From positions 16,423,027-16,487,026 of the forward strand of contig NC_134834.1 in assembly GCF_004210375.1 (NCBI RefSeq): a stretch of DNA of 64,000 nt. The letters are read 5' to 3'. A program made the translations under genes and the position numbers. Shown one piece after another: positions 38,601 to 46,776 of this stretch. How positions within the stretch are numbered: position 1 is the first letter of the stretch; the number at the start of each line of letters is the position of its first letter. The notes beneath the pieces are model-generated. The model was not told where the DNA came from and did not search any database. It worked only from the letters and a program-made list of their open reading frames with translations. The DNA comes from Tachypleus tridentatus (lineage: Eukaryota > Arthropoda > Merostomata > Xiphosura > Limulidae).

Positions 38601-41600
38601 ATCAATACTGTTCATGAAGTTAATACTAAATTAGAAAAAAATTAAATTATTTAAGTGACACTGAATGGTATTTTAAAAAAAAACATCTATTTGAATATGA
38701 TCAAAATGGCATAGTAATATTCTTTTGCATTTTTCCTTTTAGTTAAATAGAAGTTATAGTGACAGCTCTGTGCCATTATACAGAAAAAGAGTTATGTTTC
38801 AGCAACAGCCAGTGAAGAAAAATGTGAGTGTTGTTTTTTTTTAAATTAATGCTACTTAAAATCATAAATAGATTTATTTGTAGCATATTGTTTGTACCCT
38901 TGAATAAGTAACTGATTTAAAACTTTATCTGTGATGAACCAAGCTTTTTAATAGAAGGTAACAAATATGTCAGTCCCCACCACAGGGAACCTTGAGAAGT
39001 TGATTTCTTTTTAAAACATATTACCAGTCCAGTACTTTTTGTCGGCTTTTGATAATGGTAATTTGTGTTAGCTAATATTATATTAAAAAAGGAAAGCCAG
39101 GAAAATAAATTGATGTAGAAGTTAGGTAACTTCTATCAGAATGGTTACTAAAATCTAAGTTAATGGTTTATAATATATAAACTTAAGAGTAACCGGCAAG
39201 CTACAGGAGCCTTCTATGATAACAATCTCAGGTCATCAGTTTACTACTGTTGCTGTTAGCAACATATTCTTTTATTAATATCTAAGTATTTACTGTAATT
39301 TGCTAAATGCAGTACTAATGAAATATTTTCAGTATTTTATTGAATATTACAAGGCACAAAATATTTACGAATTAGTCATTTTATATATATAGATATATGT
39401 ATATATACAATAATTTTATTCAACTTTCATTTTATCTAACGTCCAATTTTGTAGATCAAAATAAATACTGACATACCAGTACTTAATACGTAGCTGAATG
39501 AGTACAGCATGTGTTTTCAGTTCATATTTAGGGAAAACAAAGTTTTTTATACACAGATTTAAAAGTATATAGTTAGAGTTTTATTTTGTGCCTTGGAAAT
39601 TTGCTGTTGACAAATGTTGTGATTACTTGCGAGTAAGAAAATTTGAAGCATTATTTAAACAGAGAACTTTTTTTATTCGATGATATGGGTCAGGTTATAG
39701 TGGTACGTGCCAAACACCATTATTCTTCGTTCACTGAATTGAAAACTATTAACTTGCAAACATCGCTAGACCTAGTGCTAGACCTTCAAGCTTCTCACAG
39801 ACGGCTAAACTTCTTACAACATGAACTTTCCAGACTAAAGGAAATGAAACAGCAACTTCAGGATGCAAAGCTTTCCAGTTAGTAAGAATGTTTCTATCTA
39901 CGATGTTTTTATTACAAAGTTTTACCTAGCTCAAGTGGAATACTTGTACCTAGGTGATTGAATTAAGGTGAAGCTGTTTTACCAAACCAAGTTAGGAGTT
40001 AGACAGTTTAATATTAAGAGACTAAGCCACTTGTATCTTGTACGTAAGCACTTGTGTACGTCATATGTTGCTAGGTTATTTTATTTATTATCAGAAATAG
40101 GTAGGCCATTATATATGATAGCAGAAGTGACCACAATATCTTACTATTCTTTAGAAGTGAACAAAGTCTTACTAGAAGTTGAAAATGACCTAATATAATG
40201 GACCTCAAAATTGACCAGACCACTCAATCTACCAATCGGTGTGTTTTAATTTTCTATATAATTTGCAATAACTTCTTAAGTACACTATATTTTTTTCTCC
40301 AGTTTTTGTACAAGTATGAAAGATATCCTTTTTCATTTTATAGGTAGCTGTACTGTGCCATCTACACTAGAAGCAAAAAAGCAGATAAAGTGTCCTCGAA
40401 TTAAAGTAAGTTAACCAAAGAATGAATAATTTAAAAAATAAAATGTTAGAAAATATTGAATAACAGCATAACTTGAACAGATTAACCCTTTTGCAACAGG
40501 CTCAGTGTAATATACACGATTCTATATACACATTCATGCACGTTAGTTATTTATACTATAACTTTTGGTGCAGTATGTGTATTTTCACGAAATACGATAG
40601 ACTTTTAGTATACGTTACAAGTTTTTATTATTTCCAAATAATCAGATTTTTTAATGACGTATATTTAATAAAGTTTTGCTTGTGAAAATATTGGGTCTAT
40701 TTTGCTACTAATTCAAGTGTGATTGATTTTTCTGTTATGATTAAAAACTTTTTTGTCCCCCAAAACCTCAAGTATTATTTGTGTAATCGCTAGAACCTCA
40801 TCAACACATTTCAAACATTTGTCTTCAACAAGACTTTATATTTCATCTGTTATTTTCTTTACCCTAACAATGTTGGTTCTGTTAATTTGACCAACCTCTT
40901 AACCATCATGAAAAAAAATGAGGAAATAAATATAAACTGTGCTATTTTTTGTTCTGGAATGACTACAACTTAAAACAAGAAAATACAAGTGTTTAGGTAT
41001 ATATTAATAATAACATTAAATATTTATGTTTATTTATTATCTTTAATTATATTACCCTTCCATTTGTGTCTGGCTGACGTCACGTAACTTGCATTGAAGA
41101 GGTGCATGTCCACTCATGTTAGTGAATTCAATAGCATAAAACTGACCTTTAGTCTTTACAAAATGACCCTGTCTTGGCTGTGTTTTAGTAGACTAGTAGT
41201 TTGTTAAACACAAACACATTTCAATTATTAAACATTATATGTGTATATAGATTATTACTATTTATAAATAAATTATTACACTTATTTTTCTTAAAATATA
41301 GGAGAAGTAAATAAAGAAAATAATTCTCTCTTCTAGTTATGACCTCTGAACTTGGTTGCTTCTGATATAGGCTGCTAGGTCTTTAAAAATTTATCATGTG
41401 GAGGAAATGAACTTTTTTTTTTAGGTTTTATATACAAAATAGAATAACCAAAATAACTATGAATTACTATATCAATACCATAGAATTCCAATGTAATTTA
41501 CAAATTTAGTGGTTAAGCTGTGTTTAGGTCTTAAAAATATTGAAATTCTAGCATACTAAAGACACAACCTACCTCCTTGAAATCTTTGTTCAAACGAATG

Positions 41601-44551
41601 TGGTAGCCTTTTAACAGAATAAAATGGTTGACCAAACCACTAAGGGATATTCTAAGCTGTTAATTGGTTATTCACGTGTCGTATATTGAAGTAAGTGTAT
41701 ATAAAGGACCATTTCCAAAAATTGAAAGAAGTGATTATGGCCACTGTATTTCATTCAGTAAGTAACTTATACCTCAGCAGAATAAAACAAGTCTCTTATT
41801 TTATATATCACTTTGAGTTCGTAATTTGTATGAAACTATAAGTTAAGTATTTTGACATCACAAACATCCAATTTGAACCAATGCTGCATTCAACATACCA
41901 CGACTCGCAAAACTCAATATTTAGGTTGTTCTTTTAATATTTACTTTTAAATCACGAGATTAATTGATATAATAAAGTTTGAATTATAATCTACAATGTG
42001 ATATCAAACTTATTGATGTAAGTTCATAAAACAGTAGTTCAGTAAAATTTTCAATGAAAGTCAACAGACGTGATGAAGTGGCCTGCGACCTGTAGCAACA
42101 AAGGTTAAGGTAATTATGAGACTTTTCAAGTAGTTTTAAACATTATACCATACTCGTAAGTTTTACTTAGATAACTTCGTGAATTAGACTCTTTTGTATA
42201 ATTTAATAAAATACAAGACTTATTGGGTGTATCTATGTTAAATCCTTGTTAAACCACGAACCACAGTGTGATTTACAATGCATACATTTCTTAGAAGCAT
42301 CAGATATGTATATTGAAACTAAGTACTTTGACAGCTTGTACCTTGTTGTAGTTTCATATTTGTTATTATTGTATTTCATTACCTTTTTAAATTGTAACAG
42401 GATTGTTTTTGAAATCTGTGAAAGTTGTGCTCTTCAGATGTGTACTGGTCAGCCAGTTTTAACATGATCCACAAAGGTAGCTGATGTTACTTGTAGCAAT
42501 AAGTGTTGAATCTGACACGAACCCAATATGCTTACATGTGTCAACAGTTTGTTTTATTCTAGCAAATACCATAAAATTCCTGACAAATACAATTAGATCG
42601 TATGATTCTAACATGTACCAGCTACCATCTTATCTTTCTTATTCAGTTTTTCCCCCTTATAGGTCTACGATGAGTTCATGAACTTACAATTCTAAGATCC
42701 AGAGTTCCCCTGCAGTGTACAAAGTGCAAATTTGCACAATAAAACAAACTGTATTCCTATACCACAAAATATTTATTTTATCTTGCAAAACAGCATCGTT
42801 ATTTTTTTGCTATCTGGTACAACATTGATTCAGGGAAGAAAAAATGGAAGAAGTTAAATGGCAGTGACTACTTCCATCTTATATGGTAACTCACAGGGGT
42901 GTGGAATCTGGGGAGATGGGGGTATACATTCCCCCCCCCTCATTTTAGGTGGGGGGTATGGTGCCTGCAATTATCCCCCCTACAGTTTGGTCTGTTGAAT
43001 TGTTTTATTGCATCACAGGCCTACAAATTGTGTGTTTGTTCTTGTGATTCTCGTGTTCTTACCAATCGAATTGCATAATTAGGCCAAGATGTAGGCTTTT
43101 TCAGTAGCCGAAATGTACATCTTTAATATAGGCGTGCTTCTAAGCTTTTCAATCTAAGCGATAGTTCGTAAGTATCAGTCAGTAGGCCTAAGTATACATG
43201 TAAGTATCGTGGCAACAAGATTACTCTGTGACTGCATGTTAACAGCTTTCAGGTTCACGTAATCAGAGATTAACAATTTGCAAATTGAACAGTTCACATA
43301 GGTGGTTGCAAAAATCATGCCCCATTGGGTGTAAAAAATCTACACCCCTGGTAACTCATATTCCTGGTAATTTTATTTATTTATTTCCAGGAAACTAAAG
43401 ATAAAACTGAAGAAAAAGTGAAAGAAAATTTAAAGCAAGCAAAAAGAGAGATTTACAAACTGAAGAGAAATAGAAATAACCATCCTGATGTTTCAAGTTT
43501 CAGGTAAACTTTCTAACTTTTATAATAATATTGTTATAAAAAAAGAATTTTGAGATACAAATCCATTTGAAAATAATTGTCTAAAAAATGAGATGGATGT
43601 ATTTGCTGTACGTTCCATAAATGAAAATGTACAAACTTTTAGCTACAGCCTCAAAAGGGCAGTTTTCTACCATTTCATGGTAGTTGTAAAGGTATGATAT
43701 ATGGTGGTTTTAAGGTATCAGTTAGTTCACTGGAAAATTGGGTTGGTTTGTTGGCATTGGCAAGCTTGAGGGACCTAATGAATGCTTAGACTTTGATTCT
43801 GAACCAGTTTTAATCAGGCAAGCTTGTGAATATATAGCTCTGAAGGTATAACAGTATCTACCCCTCATTTGATGTTCTTAAAACCATCTTGTAGGAGAGG
43901 GACCCGAGTTTTAATTTTGCCAAAGGGGAAGCTTTTGTGAAATATTATTTTCATCATGTCTGAAGAATATCATGAGTGAAATGAAATGAAGTCAGTCAAC
44001 TAATATAAAAACACCTTAATAATAATAATAACATAAATAATATGAAACACCTTTTAATGGTCAAATAATACTTGTATAGAAACACTGTATAATATATACA
44101 ATCATTTTTACCTCTGAAATGAATGAATATTGTTTTTCTAACTTCCTGAAAAACATTTATAATTTAAAGTTATTTGTGCTGAGTGGAGATGGTAGAGAAA
44201 CTTGGAAGTGTAAACTTGTAACTGCTGCTAGAAGTAAAGTCACAGAGTCACCCAAGTAAAACAGTAACCAGGTTTTATTTCAAGTTAAGTGGAAGTAACT
44301 AATACATCTTACATTTTGAACTTAATTTTCTGAATTCAATTTACAGGGAGAAAATGGCATTCTTCACTCGGTCTAACGTCATTCCATTCACCCCTACAAA
44401 CGAAGGCATAGAAAGCGTGATACCACAAAATAATTATCTGTGTCCTAATACCACATTACTGTCTGCTGAAGCAATCATTCAAAGAAGCAAGAGTGACAAC
44501 GTAAGGACACGGCAGTACGTGGTGGATCCAGATTACGGTGTTGTGGTGTGA
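11177..44551 (+). CDS. kibra: WWC-family (KIBRA) Hippo-pathway scaffold, complete 22-exon gene
   Basis: Exons: 11177-11304, 19459-19568, 20541-20635, 20893-21170, 22269-22398, 23227-23346, 24173-24321, 24869-25033, 25617-25706, 26566-27225, 27871-27954, 28265-28351, 32000-32189, 34861-34977, 35224-35341, 36676-36836, 37954-38142, 38743-38823, 39694-39877, 40344-40405, 43391-43503, 44347-44551. All introns are GT-AG, phases match, and the total is 3516 nt (1171 aa), close to vertebrate KIBRA. Residues 10-42 and 58-88 are WW domains, about 90-420 coiled coil, 422-641 Ser-rich, about 655-800 C2, then WWC C-terminal blocks. The start is the first ATG after an in-frame TAA. Family knowledge: WWC proteins sit at the apical cortex, work with Merlin and Expanded and promote LATS/Warts activation; WW domains bind PPxY partners. 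The exon 19 acceptor (39693) is the least certain junction. Horseshoe crabs may carry paralogues, so this is 'a' WWC gene. Confidence 0.93.
12020..12589. repeat. Tandem duplication of a 285-bp segment in intron 1
   Basis: 12020-12304 and 12305-12589 are nearly identical, beginning ttaacatttgagggacaaat and ending ccatatgctaaacta. Only a handful of single-base differences separate them, so the duplication is recent. Part of the unit (aaggcaatccattccaaaaa) resembles the 3' part of CR1-like LINEs elsewhere in the window. Confidence 0.95.
12590..13020 (-). mobile_element. CR1-like LINE 3' fragment
   Basis: The plus strand contains cccattccaagaagtcaacc and later gccctcttctggaccctgtc followed by caatgtcctta. 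Read on the minus strand these belong to the C-terminal reverse-transcriptase tail of CR1-like LINEs (compare the copy at 53885-56580). No long open frame remains. Confidence 0.6.
13330..15440. repeat. 49-bp minisatellite in intron 1
   Basis: The unit begins aaacaaaccacaatgtaaag, continues with tgtaagctacaagtaacagt and ends tgtgtattt. About 27 near-identical copies run from 13330 to about 14630. After that the units become irregular, with many small indels and interruptions, until a last good copy ending near 15430. Confidence 0.97.
15673..15808 (+). mobile_element. SINE family A, 3' half, diverged
   Basis: Contains taagagtagcccaacagttg, a gatgcctagctgctttccct block and the tail gcattgcaaaaaattcaaac, all degenerate versions of the family A body. 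The tRNA-like head is absent. Confidence 0.75.
16262..16750 (+). repeat. 34-bp minisatellite at the 5' end of a LINE ORF
   Basis: About 14 copies of a 34-bp unit containing ggtagttataaggataggct followed by taattgttactgtt. The final copy runs without a break into the coding sequence NTRSIRNK of the CR1-like endonuclease, so the unit arose from the LINE sequence immediately upstream of that motif. Confidence 0.93.
16750..17575 (+). pseudogene. CR1-like LINE ORF2, internally deleted (endonuclease joined to RT C-terminal part)
   Basis: 16757-17066 reads [17 protein letters not shown], then LEITETWLN and [17 protein letters not shown]: the start of an AP-type endonuclease with its Asn and catalytic Glu motifs. 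From about 17090 it jumps to [16 protein letters not shown] and then [18 protein letters not shown], which are C-terminal reverse-transcriptase blocks. The remaining endonuclease and most of the RT, including the catalytic YADD-like site, are missing, and several frameshifts occur. In a full CR1 these parts lie about 500 residues apart. It is a dead copy inside kibra intron 1. Confidence 0.85.
17580..18910 (+). repeat. 42-bp minisatellite grown inside the LINE RT tail
   Basis: About 31 copies of a unit reading ggtctaagattggaaagaga then actgacagtgtttggattga. It is a multiple of three and encodes [14 protein letters not shown], derived from the [14 protein letters not shown] segment just before the array. 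Copies differ at gtaaag/ggaaag/gcaaag and gggtct/gtgttt. 17820-18350 is interrupted by many one-base indels. The open frames on both strands (18458-18934 plus, 18337-18906 minus) are products of the repeat. Confidence 0.95.
18911..19320 (+). mobile_element. CR1-like LINE 3' end
   Basis: After the minisatellite the reading continues with [20 protein letters not shown] and [12 protein letters not shown], the classic C-terminal end of CR1-type reverse transcriptase (basic residues followed by a W-N-x-LP motif). A stop follows near 19040 and then what is probably the 3' UTR. The gap between RT and this end is filled only by the array. Confidence 0.8.
20893..25706 (+). CDS. kibra: kibra exons 4-9: coiled-coil region
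   Basis: Exons 20893-21170, 22269-22398, 23227-23346, 24173-24321, 24869-25033 and 25617-25706 encode residues about 112-421. They are rich in Glu, Lys, Gln and Leu in heptad-like order (for example [18 protein letters not shown] and [19 protein letters not shown]). The family signature SQTEMSGE in exon 6 corresponds to the SQTDISG of vertebrate KIBRA. In WWC proteins this region mediates dimerisation and partner binding. The exon 5 donor is ATG|gtagag, a weak but usable site. Confidence 0.92.
22014..22183. mobile_element. 170-bp element with perfect 38-bp inverted repeats in intron 4
   Basis: The arms at 22014-22051 and 22146-22183 are perfect reverse complements, each containing aaaaacggctcgtttgggtt. 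The central part is non-palindromic and holds a hammerhead-like core. It could be a foldback or MITE-like derivative of a Penelope-like element. Confidence 0.85.
22076..22102 (-). ncRNA. Hammerhead-ribozyme-like core
   Basis: On the minus strand: CTGACGA, then a potential stem II (GACT with GGTC around a gaagaa loop), then GAAAC. This is the order and spacing of a hammerhead core (CUGANGA, stem II, GAAA). Flanking pairing for stem I is not obvious, and stem III would be only about two base pairs. Hammerheads with very short stem III are known from Penelope-like retroelements. Activity is unproven. Confidence 0.4.
25811..26205. repeat. 44-bp minisatellite in intron 9
   Basis: About nine copies of a unit starting attgttctttaagatattct and ending gtcggttcatac, with only single-base variants. 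It directly precedes the 124-bp triplication that carries the exon 10 acceptor. Confidence 0.95.
26206..26577 (+). repeat. 124-bp tandem triplication carrying the exon 10 splice acceptor
   Basis: Three nearly identical units start at 26206, 26330 and 26454. Each contains the same polypyrimidine region and ends attgtaatatttgttacag followed by tttgt. The third copy's acceptor (AG at 26564-26565) is the real one; equivalent AGs lie at 26316-26317 and 26440-26441. The first two continue as tttgtggtacta, only the third as tttgtcggccag. Confidence 0.95.
26566..27225 (+). CDS. kibra: kibra exon 10: Ser-rich linker with conserved SVAGDSG motif
   Basis: This 660-nt exon encodes residues about 422-641. 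It opens with a serine-rich run ([17 protein letters not shown]), contains a SFTDIYG motif matching the family's SFTDLYY, continues through acidic and Ser/Thr/Pro-rich sequence, and ends with [16 protein letters not shown], a strongly conserved WWC block just before the C2 domain. Open frames on the opposite strand here are shadows. Its acceptor lies in the third copy of a 124-bp tandem triplication. Confidence 0.95.
27871..34977 (+). CDS. kibra: kibra exons 11-14: C2 domain
   Basis: Exons 27871-27954, 28265-28351, 32000-32189 and 34861-34977 encode residues about 642-801. The recognisable C2 strands include [19 protein letters not shown], then [19 protein letters not shown] and [20 protein letters not shown]. 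The last corresponds to the GAQISLAE...WYNLL block of vertebrate KIBRA. WWC C2 domains bind phosphoinositides. Intron 12 (28352-31999) carries a mariner insertion with an internal minisatellite. Confidence 0.92.
28524..31307 (+). mobile_element. Mariner-family transposon in intron 12, enlarged by an internal array
   Basis: The left end taggttgttcgaaaataatg and right end (cattatttttctaacaacct on the plus strand) are imperfect inverted repeats with TA at both ends. Between them a decayed mariner transposase is visible. Near 29150 it reads [17 protein letters not shown], with the catalytic DExKW region changed to NKKW. The C-terminal part at 30940-31228 reads [20 protein letters not shown], then [11 protein letters not shown] and [13 protein letters not shown]. 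The middle, where the ITAEAYC-type segment would sit, has been replaced by about 1.6 kb of tandem repeats. N-terminal frames carry several stops. Not functional. Confidence 0.92.
29293..30925 (+). repeat. 39-bp/37-bp minisatellite inside the mariner transposase
   Basis: The first part (to about 30330) consists mostly of 39-bp units (tcactgccggggctcactgt, caagcattggaacagaata), which code for [13 protein letters not shown] in frame. The second part consists of 36/37-bp units with gtcgagcagggacagaatg. The unit clearly derives from the transposase segment around ITAEAYC. All three forward frames stay open over long distances because the unit lacks stops. One 593-codon frame (29183-30964) starts in the transposase and ends in a different frame, so it is not a natural protein. 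Confidence 0.96.
31430..31565 (+). mobile_element. Diverged SINE-like remnant in intron 12
   Basis: Text such as gtgggagctagtatgctggg and ctcaagctcagaccatactg loosely follows a tRNA head with a B-box position, then gcattataaaagtgaagtca, resembling the centre of family A. Weak support only. Confidence 0.35.
32640..32800 (+). mobile_element. Highly diverged SINE remnant in intron 13
   Basis: The order ggagtgacagtcaagttcct, then gagcaggagaataggtccag, then ccctttagtctcttagttca and aataagggatggcc parallels the family A body (gacggtcaatcccac, gtaaaagagtagccc, ccctctagtctta, attagggacggc) with heavy decay. Confidence 0.45.
34286..34375 (+). mobile_element. SINE family B fragment in intron 13
   Basis: Contains ctaagtttcaactcccgtga followed by taggcagagcacagataact and tttgtgcttaatagcaaaca, the family B order. 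Confidence 0.55.
35224..44551 (+). CDS. kibra: kibra exons 15-22: C-terminal WWC region and stop
   Basis: Exons 35224-35341 and 36676-36836 are poorly conserved linker. Exon 17 (37954-38142) has DKETNTE and KRSQTFTPN followed by [15 protein letters not shown] across the junction with exon 18 (38743-38823), all WWC signatures. Exon 19 (39694-39877) has [17 protein letters not shown] and a Leu/Lys/Glu helix. Exons 20-21 (40344-40405, 43391-43503) are short and charged, and exon 22 (44347-44551) starts with [10 protein letters not shown], matching the last block of KIBRA. The C-terminus ends GVVV, hydrophobic like a PDZ ligand but unlike the ADDV of vertebrate KIBRA, and extends some 50 residues beyond the equivalent vertebrate end. 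Confidence 0.9.
35505..35602 (+). mobile_element. SINE family B fragment in intron 15
   Basis: Contains a good B box (ggttcgattcccctc), then ggtgggctgagcagatagcc and a tail ctttgctaaaagaaaacaaa. The A-box part is weak (tccggatttacaacgctaaa). Confidence 0.7.
36048..36320 (+). mobile_element. SINE family A, GC-head subfamily, in intron 15
   Basis: Starts ggcctggcatggccagcgta and carries cgtcgcactaaacatgctcg with gccctcccagccgtgggggt, then the usual body and a caaacaaacaaacaa tail. It is flanked by the 11-bp direct repeat agcatattgta (36037-36047 and 36322-36332), a clear target site duplication. Confidence 0.95.
36993..37019 (-). ncRNA. Decayed hammerhead-like core, intron 16
   Basis: On the minus strand CTGAAGA is followed by TGACCTAAGAAGGTC (a GACC/GGTC stem) and then AAAAC in place of GAAAC. 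The loss of the invariant G would abolish activity. The surrounding text (gcagagaacaatgttttgac) is that of the repeat family at 22014. Confidence 0.4.
37024..37262 (+). mobile_element. SINE family A, head-truncated, in intron 16
   Basis: Starts inside the tRNA-like head (gtctgagggttgtgggttcg) and continues through gcaatgtaatctgatggtct, ggtggtgattactagctgct and a tttgaaacaaaccaa tail. Clearly diverged. Confidence 0.85.
40482..42108. mobile_element. piggyBac-like (TTAA) non-autonomous element in intron 20
   Basis: The left end is TTAACCCTTTTGCAACAGG; the right end, reverse-complemented, is TTAACCTTTGTTGCTACAGG, so the termini are inverted repeats beginning with TTAA. A sister copy lies at 54163-55159. 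The 1.6-kb interior has no long open frame. TTAA at both ends is characteristic of piggyBac-type insertion. Confidence 0.75.
42894..43350. mobile_element. hAT-like non-autonomous element with 8-bp target duplication
   Basis: Left end CAGGGGTGTGGA and right end tctacacccctg are inverted repeats. The 8-bp word gtaactca stands immediately outside both ends (42886-42893 and 43351-43358). An 8-bp duplication with CAGGGGTG-type termini is typical of hAT elements. The 457-bp interior has no transposase and contains C- and G-runs. Confidence 0.88.
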
Positions 44552-44878
44552 CAACGTAAGCACACGCAGGTACGTAGTGGACCCAGATTACAGTGTTGTG
44601 GTGTGACAACATAAGGACACGGCAGTACGTGGTGGATCCAGATTACAGTGTTGTGGTGTGACAACGTAAGCACACGTAGGTACGTGGTGGACCCAGATTA
44701 CAGAGTTGTGGTGTGACAACGTAAGCACACGCAGGCACGTAGTGGACCCAGATTACAGTGTTGTGGTGTGACAACATAAGGACACGGCAGTACGTGGTGG
44801 ACCCAGATTATGGTGTTGTGGTGTGACAACATAAGCACACGCCGGTATGTGGTGGACCCAGATTATGGTGTTGTGGTG
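44494..44878 (+). repeat. 55-bp minisatellite spanning the kibra stop codon
   Basis: Seven units of 55 bp: the first is the coding end of exon 22 (tgacaacgtaaggacacggc through gttgtggtg), the other six follow the stop. Units with gtaagcacacgcaggtacgt and units with ataaggacacggcagtacgt interleave, suggesting higher-order duplication. Junctions share GTGA microhomology. After the last copy the unique sequence also begins with TGA in the same place, so the protein end is unchanged by copy number. Confidence 0.95.
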
Positions 44879-45470
44879 TGAGTGAAGTTTTTCTTTTATG
44901 GAAGCAAGACTTTTTAATTTTCGACTGCATAAATATCTTGACATTGGAAGCTGGATTCCTTTGTAAAGTTGGAAGTGTGAATTGTGATTTCTTACTATTA
45001 TTTCCAGTAAAGTCCTTGTACATACTTTTGAGAAATTGCTCATAGGTTGTGATAGTTGAACTGGGAACTTGTGTTTTATTTAAAGTGAGTTTTTGGTTAC
45101 AAGGCCCTTAAAGCTCTACAATCACAAGAATTCTTGGAGATTGTACTATGTGCCATAAAACTAAATTTATAATTGTTACGCATCACGTAAAATGTGTTTT
45201 TGGACAAAATGCTTTCATAAACTAATGCAAGTTTAAGTGGTTTTTAGATATAGCCCTTATAAGACTATTTTTATGAATATACAAGTTGCAATTATACGTA
45301 CTTAATGTATACCACCCACCGATTTTGTATCATAGTGTAAATAGAAGCATATTTATCCAGAATCTTGTCTACCATTGTAAACTTACTTTATACCCAGTGA
45401 ACGTACTGTGTATATTTATGCTATTTATATATACTTAAGTTATATTAGAAATAAAGTAGGTTTTTTTTTT
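44552..45470 (+). other. kibra 3' UTR with polyadenylation signal
   Basis: Downstream of the stop and the repeat array the sequence is AT-rich. An AATAAA hexamer lies at 45450-45455, and a second at 45660-45665. I take the first as the likely end of the transcript, giving a 3' UTR of about 900 nt. Confidence 0.55.
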
Positions 45471-45551
45471 AACTAATAAATGATAGAATATCGGAGATTC
45501 TTCTCACGGGTGTTTGTAATTTGTGTTTTAACAGTATAAAGATAGGTTTTC

Positions 45552-45626
45552 ATTTTCAACAACAGCAACAATCTTCAGTACAAAATATGTATATTATCAT
45601 TTTCAACAACAGCAACAATCTTCAGT
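45552..45626. repeat. 46-bp direct duplication after the polyA signal
   Basis: cattttcaacaacagcaaca followed by atcttcagt occurs at 45552 and again at 45598, with about 17 bp between the matching parts. Two copies only. Confidence 0.85.
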
Positions 45627-46511
45627 TATTTTAACTTGTATTGTTGTGGTCATAATGACAATAAAATATTTTTTTATTAATGACTTGTATTCACCGAGTT
45701 ACAGATCATGCATTTTTGAGCTTGCTATGGAAGTTAGTTTGTACGTGAACTTCTAGGGCAATGGATGATCGGTTAACATGATTTTATTGTGCACCAAGCC
45801 ATTTGTGAACACTTCTAACAAAAAAAAATCTAACTTAGCATTGTTTGTTTTCGGTATTTAATGTAATTACGTTCTAAAACCCTAAACCACAATTTATTAT
45901 AATGATTTTCAGTGTATAGAACACCGTATAAAAGCATTTCACTAAAGTTTTCAAAGCTGTATTACACACATACCTGCCAATCCATTTCCAGTATACTTTT
46001 GTTAAAATTCATGTGATTAACTGAGCAAAAATCCTGTTTTATTGTGAAGTAACATGTCTTGTGCTGCTACTTTTTAGTTACATTGAATGCAAGATGTATT
46101 TACACTTGATAAGAAATGTTAATATCTTTGTTTAACAGAATTAATAGTTATACAGGCAGGTTTTGTTAAGTATTATTTGCATTTGTTGAACAACTTTCAA
46201 ACGTGAAAACCTTGTCAAGATGTCCATAAAAATATATTAAGTTTTCAAAACTTAAAAAAAAATAAATGATTTTCATCCACATTAAATATTTATTTACATT
46301 TTTCGATAGCCTTTTCTTGTTCACTCATTTTAGTGCCTATAAAAAATATATTAATTTTCATCTTATGTTTATTAACAAAATCTCGGTTTTTTAGAACTAT
46401 GTTTTGAACATAGAAAATCATTTTTAGTAAAATATTTTATCGTAATTCTTACACATAATGATACTGAATAATAAAAAAAATTATTTATTATAAACAAAAC
46501 CAGTCATTTAT

Positions 46512-46776
46512 TTAACCCTTTTGGCGCGGTTGGTGACCACAGTCAGACTTGTAGGCTTAGCGTGGCAGACAACCTTCCTTTATTCCTGTTATTCCTATGT
46601 ATTGAATTTAACATATATAGTATTGGGTACAATCACTGAATATTTCAGGGACTTTTGTTGAGTTATTGCCGAGATACCATGTTTTAGTACTCATACAGTA
46701 ATTAGTTGAAGTATCAAATATATATATTCAGCGCCATGCCAAACATTAAAAGTTTATTCAGTGCCGAAAGGGTTAA
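46512..46776. mobile_element. piggyBac-like MITE with TTAA ends
   Basis: The left end is TTAACCCTTTTGGCGCGG and the right end, reverse-complemented, TTAACCCTTTCGGCACTG. The 265-bp interior has no open frame. Ends and TTAA resemble those of the larger elements at 40482 and 54163, but the subterminal sequence is different. Confidence 0.8.
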
